Shown here one piece after another: positions 32,700 to 44,607 of a stretch of DNA of 64,000 nt (the stretch's first letter is position 1; each line of letters opens with the position of its first letter). Under the pieces are notes generated by a model, which saw nothing but the letters and a program-made list of their open reading frames with translations, searched no databases and had not been told where the DNA came from. The stretch comes from Forficula auricularia (taxonomy: Eukaryota; Arthropoda; Insecta; Dermaptera; Forficulidae). The stretch lies in assembly GCA_024734495.1 (NCBI GenBank), contig JALMQS010000187.1, forward strand, positions 9,316,769 to 9,380,768. The letters run 5' to 3'. The translations under genes were made by a program, and so were the position numbers.

Positions 32700-33480
32700 T
32701 TAATGTAAATGAGTTAATGTGATTTTACCAATATAATATAGTAGGTATTTTTTTACTATACGAAATCTTGTAAATTTCCTATCTAATTGTATTGTAAACA
32801 TATACTAAATTTACAATTTTTTTAACAATGTATATGTTGATCATTAAATTAAAAACATTTTCTGTTTCACCTTCAAGTTCTGGAAACGTGATAAAATAAT
32901 GGATTCAAAATACAGTATATATTTATAGCGACACATGAGAGTGTCAAATCAGGTCACTTATGATTTTCCCTATGTATTTACTCCATTTGTTTTTAAACAA
33001 GAGACTCATTTTAAATTAGTGAGCAATTAATTGGAAAAACCAATAGGTACATATATGAGATAGAAAAATAATTACTAACTAATTGTTCAATTAGCATCAC
33101 TACTAGTAAAAGAAACACCAGACATTGTGTTCACTCATTTCATCCGGAAAATTTATATAATTTATGATTCAATTATCAAATCAACCTCCTGCTTTTAACC
33201 CTTCAAATTTTCAGTTTCAACAAAAGTCATTGGTAGAAGCTTTCAATTATATGTATTTAAAAAAACTCTTAAATTTGTGTCATTATTTAATATTTCTTTA
33301 GAGTCAGTGCGTTTGGAAAGCAAATTAGGTTAAAAGGATTGCAAATTGTTCCGAAAAAAATCTTAAAAGGCTAAAACACCCCTCGGAACTTTACCATACA
33401 CGTGTTCCCAAACAAATATATTTATATGATTATATTTTTATTACACAACAAGTAGATGTATGTGCACAAAGTTTGGAAAT
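32700..33480. other. A+T-rich stretch without recognised feature
   Basis: No gene or shared repeat seen. Confidence 0.45.
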
Positions 33481-33484
33481 TAAT

Positions 33485-33600
33485 TGAAATTAGAAATAAT
33501 ATTAATTTACATGGAGATTCATTCGTTGACCCTTTCAAACCCTGAAGAAGGAGGGACAATCTTCCGAATCGTGGCTTTTTTTAAGACGATGAAAATGGGG
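33485..33600 (+). mobile_element. hammerhead-type repeat, core decayed
   Basis: The flank shared with 30150-30202 leads into CTGAAGAAGGAG (33542), but GAAA reads GAAT at about 33565. Confidence 0.6.
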
Positions 33601-33779
33601 TTCTCATAAATTATTTTATTAGGAATTTGTGTCTTTCATTATCCTTGGGCTGCCTTTGCCTCAATTCAATATTGAGTTCTATTATCTCACCTCAATAGAA
33701 AATTCCTCTAATTAATTATTTTTTTGAATTAACCAGATATCTATTTAATTAAATTTCGTAATTTTATTCGAACCAATTA

Positions 33780-34445
33780 TGTTACATGAATTAATGTATA
33801 CATTGTGTTTAAGTTTCGACTTCGGAGATTACTTCTCCACCATCGACTGTCCTTGATCTTCTTTTTAGTTCTTGTTTTTAATAAGAGGAAAAAACTAATT
33901 AAATAAAAAACCTCTTTTCAGATAATATTTACCCTATTCTCCCAATTAAATTTCTTTTTTTTATAAATTTTATTAAACCAATTATTTTACATTAATTAAT
34001 GTATACATTGTATTTTTGCTTCGATTCCGGAGATTACTTCTCCACCATCGAGTGTCCTTATTCATCTTTAGTCCTTGTTTTTAATAAGAGGAAAAAATCT
34101 AATTAGATAAAAAAAACCTCTTTTCCGATAATTATTTCAATTCCATTATTCCCCAATCAAGTCGATTGGTTAATCCCCCCAATTAAATGTTCTTTTTTTT
34201 TTTTTTTTAAATTTTATTAAACCAATTATTTTACATTAATTAATGTATACATTGTATTTTTTTGCTTCGATTCCGGAGATTTCTTCTCCACCATCGAGTG
34301 TCCTTATTCATCTTTAGTCCTTGTTTTTAATAAGAGGAAAAATCTAATTAGATAAAAAAACCTCTTTTCCAATAATTATTTCAATTCCATTATTCCCCAA
34401 TCAAGTCGATTGGTTCCACCCACCATTTCACCCCCCAATTAAATT
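33780..34445. repeat. three tandem units of about 180-240 bp
   Basis: Each unit contains ttaatgtatacattgtattt, ggagattacttctccacc and ataagaggaaaaa. The first is shorter. On the minus strand ggtggagaagtaatctcc in a setting of cgatgg..gaa resembles a decayed hammerhead stem II and core in all three units. Confidence 0.75.
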
Positions 34446-34774
34446 TCGTAATGTTAATAGGCATATAAGAATATTTGTAATGAAGTATTAATAGGTTCTA
34501 AAAACCCACTTAATTGATAAAAGGAAACTGAAAAAATATTAATTAAACATTTTTATTGACACACTCACCCGTGAATAAATAATTTAATTAAGAAAATAAC
34601 AATCAAATTAAATTTACCCGGAGATGAGACCCTGGCATATGTGTCGACCGAAAAACTCGTTATCCCATGATTTTCATCTAAATCATTAGATAAGTTTTCA
34701 AGAAACCGATTCTATATAAATACATTTTCTTCTTCTTTATTTTCTTTATATGGTATGCTTTAGCCTATTTTTTA

Positions 34775-34964
34775 GGGCCAGTGGTATGTCGGTTGGTAAA
34801 CTCTTTTTAAATGTTGGCAAAGGGTAAAGACTGGGATGGCCAATCAGATGAAAGTGCCTGTCATCTGATTGGCATCTGATGGGAAGGTACTTTCATCTGA
34901 TTGGCCATCCCAGCTTTTACCTCGGCCAACGTTTAAGGAGTTTATCAACCGACGTTGGCTGGCC
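34775..34964. mobile_element. 190-bp palindromic MITE with TTA duplication
   Basis: Arms of about 90 bp from ggccagtggtatgtcgg inward, including gggatggccaatcagatga and its complement. The word tta flanks both sides (34772-34774, 34965-34967), as in PIF/Harbinger-derived MITEs. Confidence 0.7.
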
Positions 34965-34999
34965 TTAAACTATGAAAAAATAATAGGGACATCTAAAAT

Positions 35000-35370
35000 A
35001 TCGGAATTATATTAATCTCTATTTTTCAGGACTTAGAGATTTTGCATTGTGTCAAAATGTTCTGAAATATTTGAGTAATTTTCAAGACCACTCGTCGCCA
35101 CCATACTTCAGCATCTCATTGGATGCTTTAACATCGAAATTCTTAACTAGTCTATAAATCCAACGCAATTAAGCACAGATTAACGTATTTACACTAAAAA
35201 ATTCGCATTTTGAAAAATCTCACGTGAGATTAGGGGGGGGGTGGTAGAAAAATAACCAAAATCTCCTCACGTAATTTAGGGACACCCCCTAACTGGCTTA
35301 TCGGCTTAGTAAGAGCAAAAAATTCAATTTCCACGCCGATACTGACCCCATGAGAAATAATATTTTTAAT
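35000..35370. other. stretch without recognised feature
   Basis: A G-run at 35234-35242 is the only notable point. Confidence 0.4.
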
Positions 35371-35379
35371 TAAAAAAGT

Positions 35380-35414
35380 CTGATGATGAAGACCAAGCCT
35401 TCGAAACTATAGTC
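35380..35414 (+). ncRNA. hammerhead ribozyme core with ACTATAGT stem III
   Basis: CTGATGA, stem II GAAG/CTTC, then GAAACTATAGTC. The stem III word ACTATAGT is an 8-base palindrome. The element tail gtttatttgcatcaagcag to ctctttgtttctc follows at 35450-35500. Confidence 0.8.
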
Positions 35415-35659
35415 TCAAACATATATTTGATATATATATATGTGTGTATGTTTATTTGCATCAAGCAGAGGACAGCCTCTTTGTTTCTCTTTATGAACCT
35501 GTGAATGAATGTTCCTGATTAGTAATAACTAATAACATAATCGATTTACGTAGAATGATGACCTCTGTTGTTATTCCAAGCTATTTTATGAATCGGTTTA
35601 TTCTTGAAAAAGGTTTTATTTATTCATAAAGAGTTCATTGAATAAAGATTAAAGCAAAG

Positions 35660-36370
35660 AAAATTTTAAAAAGTTTCTTAAATTTTTCAAAATTTTCTTA
35701 CTTTATTTAAAATGTTTAACTAAGAACCCACACCATTCTCCCTTAACAGAAAAGAGTAAAAATTAGTTAAAAGGTCTCCATTATCGTTCCTTGCGCTTTC
35801 ATTAAAAGGTTACTTCTCTCCTGGTATAGGCTTGTCACCAACTCTAACATTCAAATCTCCCATCATAATTAGGAGCTCATCTTTAGGTATTTTAGATATT
35901 ACGCCCTGAAGATCTTCATAGAATTCCTCTTTGTTCTTTGGGTTTCGATATATTATCAGGAGCATAGACTCTTAATAGATACCATAATGTTTTTGGAAAC
36001 TTCAATGATACTAAAATGATTCTTTCACTTATATACTCTAACTTATCGATGTTAAATAAATATTATTAATAAATTTTTTATTTATCATAATTTCTATTGC
36101 ATGAGCTCTTTCCATGTTTTTGTTTTCCAGAATATGTCAAAACATAGTTTTCCAAACAGGCTGTTTCTTAACTTTTTTCTTGGACTTCGGATACAACACA
36201 GCAGTCTATTTTAAAGTTGCCCAATACACCTCATTCAAATTGGTAAATCTAGGTGGTTTCAGTCCATATTTTCTTTTGTTATGTGGTATTATAGTAAAGA
36301 AGAAGCAGACAGTGTGAAGTGTTGATATAAAAATGATTTTTAAATATTAATAAAACATTATATAAATAGA
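35660..36370. other. repeat remnant then A+T-rich stretch
   Basis: 35665-35755 is an inverted copy of the repeat at 7800-7900 (cccacaccattctccctta). The rest shows no gene; the ORF at 36114-36317 is unrecognised. Confidence 0.45.
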
Positions 36371-36379
36371 ATCAGATTA

Positions 36380-36640
36380 AATTATATCGAAATGGGATCT
36401 TATTCATTTCCAAGGGATGCAGAGAAAATAATGATTTCCCACGCTAAGTAGAGTATTAGAGAGAGGGATGAAGCGAGAAGGGCTGGCCTTTTATATGGAA
36501 ATGCTCTTTCATTAAGCGCGATTATAGTCTAGTGATCGCAAGGTTTGATAGCGTTTTGCAATGACTAGCACGTGCTGGAGTACAATGGGGACCGTATCTC
36601 CCTCACTGGGGAATAAAGATGTGTCATCGATCATTGCAAA
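36380..36640. other. apparently single-copy, less A+T-rich block
   Basis: It contains gcacgtgctgg (E-box CACGTG) and ctttcattaagcgcgat. No open frame. Candidate regulatory DNA. Confidence 0.25.
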
Positions 36641-36916
36641 AGTAATTTAATAATATACCTCATGTTTGATATTTTATTGTATTATGGGATTTGTAAGAAA
36701 AACGTAATTTTCTTCAAATTCGACATATATAGATAGTAGTTTTAATAGGTTGTTAGCTATTAATATAGGGTTAAAGATGTTTGAGGTATGTGTGTGGTAA
36801 GAAATACTTACGGTTTATTATTTTTATTTTTTTCGTTAAATTGAAAGGTTGGTTTTGTCACAAATATAATAAAACAATAATTTTAATAACTATTTGAATT
36901 ATTTAATTGATAACTA

Positions 36917-36951
36917 TACAGTTTCGGTCACCACTGGTCGACCATCCTCAG
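36917..36951 (-). ncRNA. hammerhead ribozyme core (CTGAGGA/GAAACTGTA)
   Basis: Minus strand: CTGAGGA, stem II GGTC/GACC, GAAACTGTA. ACTGT is palindromic except for a central U-U, so a dimer would have one mismatch. Related to the pair at 32066 and 32531. Confidence 0.7.
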
Positions 36952-36959
36952 TAGTTCTA

Positions 36960-37740
36960 AAATTGAAATGAAACATTTATTTACATTTTTTTCTTTTATA
37001 GAGAATTATATAACACAAAATTTTTTTACAATAATTTGAAATCATACATACATCTCGTTCAAGAACCGGAATTTGTCATTTCACATGAAACATTCATTCT
37101 TAAATCTTCAATATAGATATATTATTTTTAATCTGCTTCGCGGTGGTGTAATTCAGTGGAAAACTCTTTATCTTAAATTTGCTATGATTCTTTTACTAAT
37201 TTGAACTTTGATAATTTACGTTACTTTAGAATGATATCTATATATGAAATAAAACAAAAAATAAAAAAATAATTAATTATAGGGAAAGGTAGGTGAGAGA
37301 ATTTAAATACTAAGGAGAATGAATCAATTTTTTTAGGTTTAACTCGGCAAGAATGATAGAACGAAAAATTAAATATGTAAGTATATAACAATTTATTGAC
37401 GAGGAAGAAAAAATCAATATAAAATAAATGAATGTAACAAAAGGAAATATTTCAACAGCAATCAGAATTTACTTTTGGATTAATACTATAAGGATTTATT
37501 ATTCGCAGAGAGCGCAAAATCAAATGAGAATCAGGTAAGAAAAATTGACTTTGCAAATAGCAATCATTGAGAGAGCAAGAGAATAGAATATTACGTCTTC
37601 GAAGTCGTTGACTGGATGCCTTCTAGACTACCACAATTAGATGTCGACTTCAATAAGGCGTTATCGACTTCGATCCCGGGTTCCGTATTCCTCGTGCGTC
37701 TCGTTCTTTCTGGCTTTCACTCGAAGTATAATGATCAATC
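36960..37740. other. A+T-rich stretch without recognised gene
   Basis: Acceptor- and donor-like sites around 37510-37536 bound only 26 bases and are not persuasive. The first part of the ORF at 37616 matches no reverse transcriptase motif. Confidence 0.4.
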
Positions 37741-38608
37741 AATTACTCTCGACCTAGTCAAATTGAATAAATGGGGCCCTCAAAATTTAGTTAACTTTAA
37801 TACAAATAAGACTCAAAGTTGTCTAATTTCTAGGCGCGAAAATAAAGATTTCCTGATATTCACTTCGATTCGAATACCCTGAAAATGTGTGACAGCCTAT
37901 CCACGTTGGGCGTCTCTGTCGCATCTGACCTGTCTTGGAATGAACACATCTCCTCTGTGGCTAAATCTGCAGCAAGGAAGATTGGCTACTTATTCAGGTC
38001 CAAGCGATTTTACAAACCCCCACAACTTCTCACCATCTACAATGCCCAAATCCGCCCCTGTCTGGAATACGGCTCTCATCTATGGAGAGGAGCCTCTAAA
38101 TATTCTCTTGCTACCCTAGATGCAATTCAGAAACGAGCCGTCAAGCTAATTGACGATTCTACCCTCACCGACTCCCTCGACTCGCTGGCTCATCGAAGAA
38201 ATGTCTCTGCCTTTTCCCTTTTCTATAGATACTATCACGGCAGGTGCTCTGATGAGATAAAATCAATAATTCCCCCAAAGCATGCTTTGCACGTAGCACG
38301 CGTTTTGCCGACTCCCAACACTCTTTCGCGGTCAAATTAGAAAAGTGCCGGACCACTTCATTCGCCAATACATATATCCCCATGACTTCAAGGAACTGGA
38401 ACTCTCTCCCAGGCTCCATCTTTCCCAGCACCTATAATCTTCAAACCTTCAAAACCAGAGTGCATAGACATCTACGTCTACACCCTCTTACTTAATCAAC
38501 TTTCCCTTCTCTTCGGGTCTCAAGGGTCTTTCGAGGTCCATAGGAAGCTGCATCTTTACTGGTGCACCCCTTCTTGCATTCGATTGCATTAAAAAAAAAA
38601 AAAAAAAA
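37741..38608 (+). pseudogene. non-LTR reverse transcriptase C-terminal half with poly(A)
   Basis: The frames together read LVKLNKWGPQNLVNFNTNK (thumb), DSLSTLGVSVASDLSWNEHI, IRPCLEYGSHLW, LDAIQKRAVKLIDD, LFYRYYHGRCSDEIKSIIPP and FKTRVHRHLRLHPLT. There is a shift near 37850 and another near 38310. It ends at TAA 38493, then a 3' UTR with tggtgcacccc and a run of 18 A at 38591-38608. A CR1/jockey-like element truncated at its 5' end. An inverted, 90%-like copy is at 49926-50614, and the homology extends beyond the poly(A). Confidence 0.85.
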
Positions 38609-38610
38609 AT

Positions 38611-38905
38611 GAAGAAAATGAAGGAGCGCTCGAATTATATTCCCAAGGTTCCGCCGAGATAGTTATGCAGTTACAATATATTGTATAAGAGTGATATATA
38701 ATATATATGATAGGATCGATATTGAAAATTGAATGGATTGAATAGGAGAGTATAGAATTTTCTTGTGGATTGAAGTATATTGAATAGGAGAGTGTAGAAT
38801 TTTTGTATATGGGTTTGAATAGAATCCTATATGGTTTTTTTATATGGAAGATATTGGAAGATCTCTTGTCCGTTTTGTGCGCGGCCATTTATGGGAGAAT
38901 TTCCC
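38611..38905. repeat. 300-bp segment duplicated together with the reverse transcriptase tail
   Basis: From gaagaaaatgaaggagcgct to catttatgggagaattt this matches, inverted, 49505-49805. Because it lies beyond the poly(A), it was either part of the target copied with the element or part of a larger composite. Confidence 0.75.
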
Positions 38906-39549
38906 CTTCCCCTTTCTGTGCTTTTCTCCAGATCAGGTGTGCTGATGTTCTCTTTTGATTGGCTCTTTGCCTTTTCTCCTATTTTGCATATAATGAGATG
39001 TAATTCTAAGTATTTCTTTCTTTCCCTTCTCTCGACTATTGAACCCGCTCTGCTTAAATTATGAACTATTTCTAATTGCCATTTCTATGAAGATATTTTT
39101 AAATGCTTAAATTATATTGTTTATAAATGAAAAATTAGATTTTACTGGTTAATAATATCACTTTGCTTAATTACCATGGATTAAAAAAATTATGAAATTA
39201 GAATAATTGAATTTAAATTTCTAAAAAAAGAATCTCGCTAATGACTTTGTGTTTCTTCTCTATATAGATTTCCATACAATGTAGTATACATTGTATAGTT
39301 TATTCATTTTTACATAACTTTCCACGAAATACATACAACAAAATTTACCAAACTTTTAAATAAGGTATAGGAATGATGAAACAGATTCACATCTAAAATT
39401 GAATGTAAATGGCGAGTTTGAACGTTTAATTTAAATGATATTGTGTCTTGATTTTTTAAATTTCTCTTTTTGATAAAATGGCTCATTTTAGCACTCACTC
39501 ATTCACTCATCACACACACAAGTCATCAAAACTTATAAGATACTTCTAA

Positions 39550-40120
39550 TCATTCCAACATCATGAAATTTCGCATGTTGGTAGAGTTTGGGACACAAAT
39601 AAAGGAAAAATTCCAAAAACATGGACTCTTTCTCTTTCAACCCCTAAAATGAAGGCATAAAGATTAAGTAGTGTAAATTTGAATTTATTATATATCCAAT
39701 AAACATAGGATGCTAAAATTTGGTATCTTGGTAGAGTTTCCGGCATTAATAAAGGTGAAAATATTTGCACAAAAACCTTACTACCCTAAACTCCTAAAAT
39801 GAAAGGATGAAGAGTGTAGTGTTAATTTTTCATCTATTAAATATGTAATAACCCTATGATGCTAAAAATTTAGTATATTTTGGTAGAGTTTAGAAGACAA
39901 ATTATTGAAAAATTCGGAAAACTCAGACTTTCCTTCTCTAAACCATGAAAATGAAGGGATGAAGTTTTTAAGGGAAAATTTGAATCTATTAAATATGTAA
40001 TAACACTAGGATGATAAAATTCGCCATTTTGGTAAAGATTAGGTCATTAATAAAAGTAAAAATATATTCACCAAAACTTGACTACCTTTAACCGCTAAAA
40101 TGAAGAGGAGAAATTTATAA
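39550..40120. repeat. four diverged tandem units of about 150 bp
   Basis: The word ttggta(g/a)ag(t/a)tt recurs near 39580, 39729, 39881 and 40029, each followed by aataaagg..aaa and (c/t)aaaatgaag. ORFs inside are not conserved. Confidence 0.75.
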
Positions 40121-40471
40121 ACCCCTCACAAAAAATAAATTAATTAAAATAAAAGACACATAATTATTAGCTTACAAAAAGGAGAGGAAATCCCACCCTT
40201 AATATTTCTGTAAAAAAAACTCCTTTTTGAGTGAACATTTTCCAAATTTGCAAAATTTATGAAAGAAATTATTAATTTTTTCAATTGATATACAATTTAA
40301 AATCATTTAAAAACATTTTTTTGTTATCTTAAAAAAGTTTTTCGAACATATATGACCTATTTCCTCTAATAAGTACATTGAAGCAATTAACATAATAAAA
40401 AGTAAAAATAGATTTAATTGAAAAGTTTTTTTTCACACATATACTTATATATCAAATTATTATATATTATT

Positions 40472-40833
40472 AATTGAAAGTAATGGAAGACAGCCCAGAG
40501 GTAGTGAGGAAAGAAAAATTAACACATATAAAATAAGGTGTAATTTATTGGAATCCTTCCTCTAATTAAGAAAAGAAGGAAAAAAATTTTTTGTCTTTCT
40601 ATGCCTTTTGTTACAAATGAAGAAAGTTTTTGAACACTACTGTGGAGAGAAGAAGGAAACATTTTATCTGTTTCATTCATTGACCCTTTGGAAACCCTGA
40701 AGAAGGAGAAAATCCTCCGAAACGTCGGTTTGAAAGGAAAGGAGGAAGGATTCCAATAAATTACACCTTATTTTATATGTGTTAATTTTTTCTTTCCTCA
40801 CTACCTCTGGGCTGCCTTCCATTACTTTCAATT
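40472..40833. mobile_element. hammerhead element with 90-bp inverted ends
   Basis: aattgaaagtaatggaag at 40472 is complemented at 40833. The inner right half matches the 27.6 kb palindrome, but the inner left half is deleted. It carries the best hammerhead of the window. Confidence 0.8.
40697..40726 (+). ncRNA. hammerhead ribozyme, complete fold
   Basis: CTGAAGA, stem II AGGAG/CTCC around aaaat, GAAACGTC. Stem I is ten pairs: cctttggaaacc (40685-40696) against ggtttgaaagg (40727-40737), with a 2x1 internal loop. Stem III is loopless ACGT. All core residues match the consensus. Confidence 0.9.
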
Positions 40834-40905
40834 AAAATTTCTACCAGTCCGTCTCTCTCCAGAGAAAATTTCGTTGCAAAAAATATATATTATTTATTTG
40901 TTTGA

Positions 40906-40940
40906 TACTATAGTTTCGAACGCTTGGCCTTCATCATCAG
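40906..40940 (-). ncRNA. hammerhead ribozyme core with ACTATAGT stem III
   Basis: Minus strand: CTGATGA, stem II beginning GAA/TTC, then GAAACTATAGTA. A 3' half of the same motif (tcgaaactatagtctc) is at 41010-41035 on the plus strand. Confidence 0.75.
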
Positions 40941-41082
40941 TCTTTTTAAATTATAAAATTATTTTTCATAGGGTCAGTATCGCGTGGATATGGAAAATTT
41001 TTTACTCTTACTCAGCCTTCGAAACTATAGTCTCAAAAATTAAATAATACGATATATATATATACATATATATATTTGATTA

Positions 41083-41593
41083 ACACTCACAGGCAAAAAA
41101 ACGCAACACCTAATTTTTTTGTATTTTTAATGTTTTACTTTTATAAAATCAATTTTTTAACAAAGTTAAAACATTTATATCATTTTTAAAGTCATTTTAT
41201 ATAACTTTAAACACTTTTAATCTATATTATTAATAATTTAATTACAAATCGCTAACATTGTTTCCAAATATCAAATTTTGTTAAATTAGATTAAACAATA
41301 CATTTTTTCCAGAAAATTAAATTTTGTGATTTTCAGTTGCGAAAAATCATTAAAAGATGAGCCGCTTGGTGATTATTTGTGATAATTAAGTGGGACAATT
41401 TACATTTATATTAGAACTTTTTTGAAAAAATAAACTTTAAAGTAACATTTTTAAACTTTAATTAAAATTTGTATATTTAAAATTATCCTAGAAATTATAT
41501 TAATGATTTTTATATGTTCAAAGATAAATATTATAAAATTAAAATATTAAAAATAAAAAAAATTAGGTGTTGCGTTTTTTGCCGGTGAGTGTA
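41083..41593. mobile_element. 511-bp MITE with 38-bp terminal inverted repeats
   Basis: acactcacaggcaaaaaaac at 41083 is matched by the complement of ttttttgccggtgagtgt ending at 41593; both continue into gcaacacctaattttttt. The flanks are the two halves of a hammerhead element tail (compare 35415-35470), so it inserted there at an AT-rich site. Tc1/mariner-like in form, no ORF. Confidence 0.75.
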
Positions 41594-41659
41594 TATGTAG
41601 GTATGTTTATTTACATCAAGCAGAGGACAACCTCTTTTGCTTCTCTTTATAAAAATGAA

Positions 41660-42400
41660 TTCATTAAGATATTCTAAGTCAACTTCCTAGCGAGTTCATG
41701 GAGAAGCCTGAAAGGTATGCAACCAGCAGCGAACGAGGGGAGTTTACGCTCTCTAAAGGCAGGAAATAAACATAATAATATTTCAAATGGAGAATCAACG
41801 TCAATGAGACCGAATCGGTTAATGTAACTTTCACCCTAAAAAAGGCTCTTGCCCCAAAATCTTCAATATACCTATCCCTATGGCTAGCTGTTGTAGCCAG
41901 TGTCGCTAGATGGCAGTACCCTAGCTCATTAGAAGAATTGAAACTTAAGTTTATTAGCAAATTAATTAAAAGCATTTGAAATTAAATAAATTAAATAAAT
42001 TGAAAATGTGATAAGATTATGTTCAAAAAAACACATTAACCCTATCATAAAAATAATTGATAAACAAATGTTAAATAAAGGAAAAGAATGATTGTACAAG
42101 TGAAAAATGTTAATATTTTATTATAAATAATAATCGTTAAAAATATAAAATTTGTACTTTAAAATGAATAAATGACTTTTGATAAAATACACAATTCTTT
42201 TAATTCATCAGACAAAGTGACCAAAAGGAAAGTAAGAGTGTCTTTGACAATATCATAGGTAAATCAGGCTGGTGCAAATCAGTCACTCTTCTTTCCCTGA
42301 CAATTTCATGTGGACCCAATCAAATGTTTAGACCGCCTTGAAGAATATTCTCGGCAACCCACTCTGATCTAAAATCGGAGGGTCTGACCATTTGAGACAG
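41660..42400. other. stretch without recognised gene
   Basis: The 98-residue minus ORF (41679-41975) has no motif I know. The region 42200-42400 may be decayed upstream sequence of the following retroelement. Confidence 0.4.
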
Positions 42401-42404
42401 ACTA

Positions 42405-43095
42405 CCACAGTACCTAGGGATGCATCTGATTTAAAGACTGACTGACCTGGCAAAAAACATCAAGAACGAAACGTAAACAACTGGGACTTAAACTTCAAAA
42501 ACCATACTGGCTAATTGGAAGGCGCTCACAAATGACTAAAATCAACAAAAAAATACTTATCTACAAAACAATATTAAAACCAATATGGACATATGGTATA
42601 CAACTCTGGGGCTCAGCAGCCGAATCCAACATAGAAATTATTCAAAGATTTCAAAACAAAGTGCTGAGAAAAATAGTCGATGCCCCGGGCTGGGTACCAA
42701 ACTGCACAATACTTAAAGACATAGAAATTTCCTCTGTCAAAGATGAAATAAGACATCACAGCTACACGTACCTAAACAAACTGACTCACCACCCCAATGA
42801 GTATGCTCATGACATAATATCAACATTACCACCAACAAGATTAAAAAAAATACAGACCAATCGACCTACCACAGCGCTTCACGTGATCACGCCAAACCTT
42901 TTTTTCTTTCTTTTTATCTTACTTTTAAATTAATTTTAATCATAGTTTAAATACGAAATTCGCACCTTAATGTAAAGCTCAATGGAGCTCTCATTATTCT
43001 ATCTCAAATATTGTAAATACTAACCATGTCATTTTTCATTCATTGTCTGTAAATAAGCTTATTGCCCGCAAGGGCAGATTGCCGATGTATACTAA
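42405..43095 (+). pseudogene. jockey-like reverse transcriptase C-terminus, 3' UTR and poly(A)
   Basis: From QYLGMHL (with a stop) through LQKPYWLIGRR, ILIYKTILKPIWTYGIQLWG and NIEIIQRFQNKVLRKIVDAP to VKDEIRHHSYTYLNK. There is a one-base shift near 42466 and several stops before it. The 3' UTR has cattgtctgtaaataagc and gcccgcaagggcag, then an A-run at 43083-43095. A 5'-truncated insertion. Confidence 0.85.
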
Positions 43096-43602
43096 AAAAA
43101 AAAAAAGAAAAAAATATTTCAAATGACTTTGGATAAAGTCTAAGCAACGATCCGTACAGTTTATTTATTTATTTTTTTGCGATTCTCCCTTGATTCTAGT
43201 CAGAATTTTTAATAGTTGAGGAAGTTAATATATTGGGTAAGCGTATCGATTATTAATAAAGAGATACATCCGGTTGTTCGATTTTAAACAAAATCTTGAA
43301 GTACTTAAAGCCTCAAGATATCTTAAGCTTAAATTTCCAAAACTATGTGAAGTGACCATATACGATATATGGACGATTAAAATGTTCTTTTTTCCTGTAA
43401 ATTCTTAACTAACATATTAGATTAACCAGCTGCGCAGCCCGCCTTCGCTGTTCAGCAATGTTCTTGATTTTTTTGACCCTGAACATTCGTGGGTTTTAAA
43501 ATAATAATTTAAATTTTCTAATTTTAATAAATTTGACATAAACTATTTGTGGGTTTTAAATGAGTAGCTCGCGAACGACAGCATAAACGCCTTATAATAG
43601 AC

Positions 43603-44277
43603 CAGTGGTTCTTAACCTTTTATTAGTCGCGGCCCCCTTAAAATGCTAAAATATTTTCATAACCAGTACCTCCCCAACCATTAGGTAACATACTCTTAAT
43701 TACTCGTACAAAAAACCTCTCAAATCTAACAATTATTCATAAATAAATAAAAAAGCAGAACTTAACATTTAAATAGGCATGTATATTTCTTTAACGTTTT
43801 TTACCGAACAAAATATATGTGATAGGGTTAAACTGAGTCAATCATGTTTATCTGTGGCCTCAAAGCCCAAATATACCAGACGGCATCAGCGCCCCCTGTC
43901 GGATTGAGCATTACATGTTTTTAAAGATTATAAAAAGCAAAAAAATTATATTGACAAATCAAATGATAATAATAGCAATAATAGTACATAACAATTAATT
44001 CACTATATCAAGAATGTTATAGTTTACATCGTTGGATTTTTTAATATAAGGTACATTTTGTATATTAACATATTTTTACATGAAGGTGCAAACCCGGACA
44101 TCTCGTAAGTTGGCACGGTCATTCAATTCATCTGTCACTTACATATTATGTATCACTTATAAAAACTGGTAACATATTTTTTTTATTTAAAAAGATATAA
44201 AAACTTCGAAAAATTTCAATATTTTCCTGCGCCCCCTACATACTTTCCGCGGCCCCTATTTCGTAATAGAATCGCTG
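43603..44277. mobile_element. non-autonomous hAT element, 675 bp
   Basis: It starts cagtggttcttaacc and ends (complement) cagcgattctattacg. The 8-bp flanks taatagac (43595-43602) and taatagaa (44278-44285) match at 7 of 8. The sub-terminal gcggcccc words are mirrored. No transposase. Confidence 0.8.
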
Positions 44278-44607
44278 TAATAGAAGATTATTTTAGTGAC
44301 AAGTTTATTCCTTGGTTTGGTTTTTATCAGTAAGGTGTAGCTGGACTCCTCTGTCAAAAAGCGCAATATAAGAGGGGCCGCTTTGATTTGTTTTTCTCAG
44401 TAGATTTTCGTTTTCTCATAACAATTTTTCTTCAAATATTTAATTGAATTTATATTTTAAAGAAGTTTAAAACACTGTTTATTAGTTCAATCAGTTTTCT
44501 CTACTTTTCACTTTATCCAATGCGAAGCATGGAGAAAGTATTGGAATCGCTCTCGAGGCAAGCGCGACTTCAAAGGGTCCTCAGGTAAAGACTACGGAAC
44601 CCATGGA

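Noticed and set aside
37510..37536. Possible 26-bp plus-strand exon between cgcag and gtaagaa
   Set aside because: Too short, no frame support and no neighbouring exon on that strand.
42532..42933. Intact host gene of 133 codons
   Set aside because: The sequence is the C-terminus of a jockey-like reverse transcriptase with upstream stops and a poly(A) tail.
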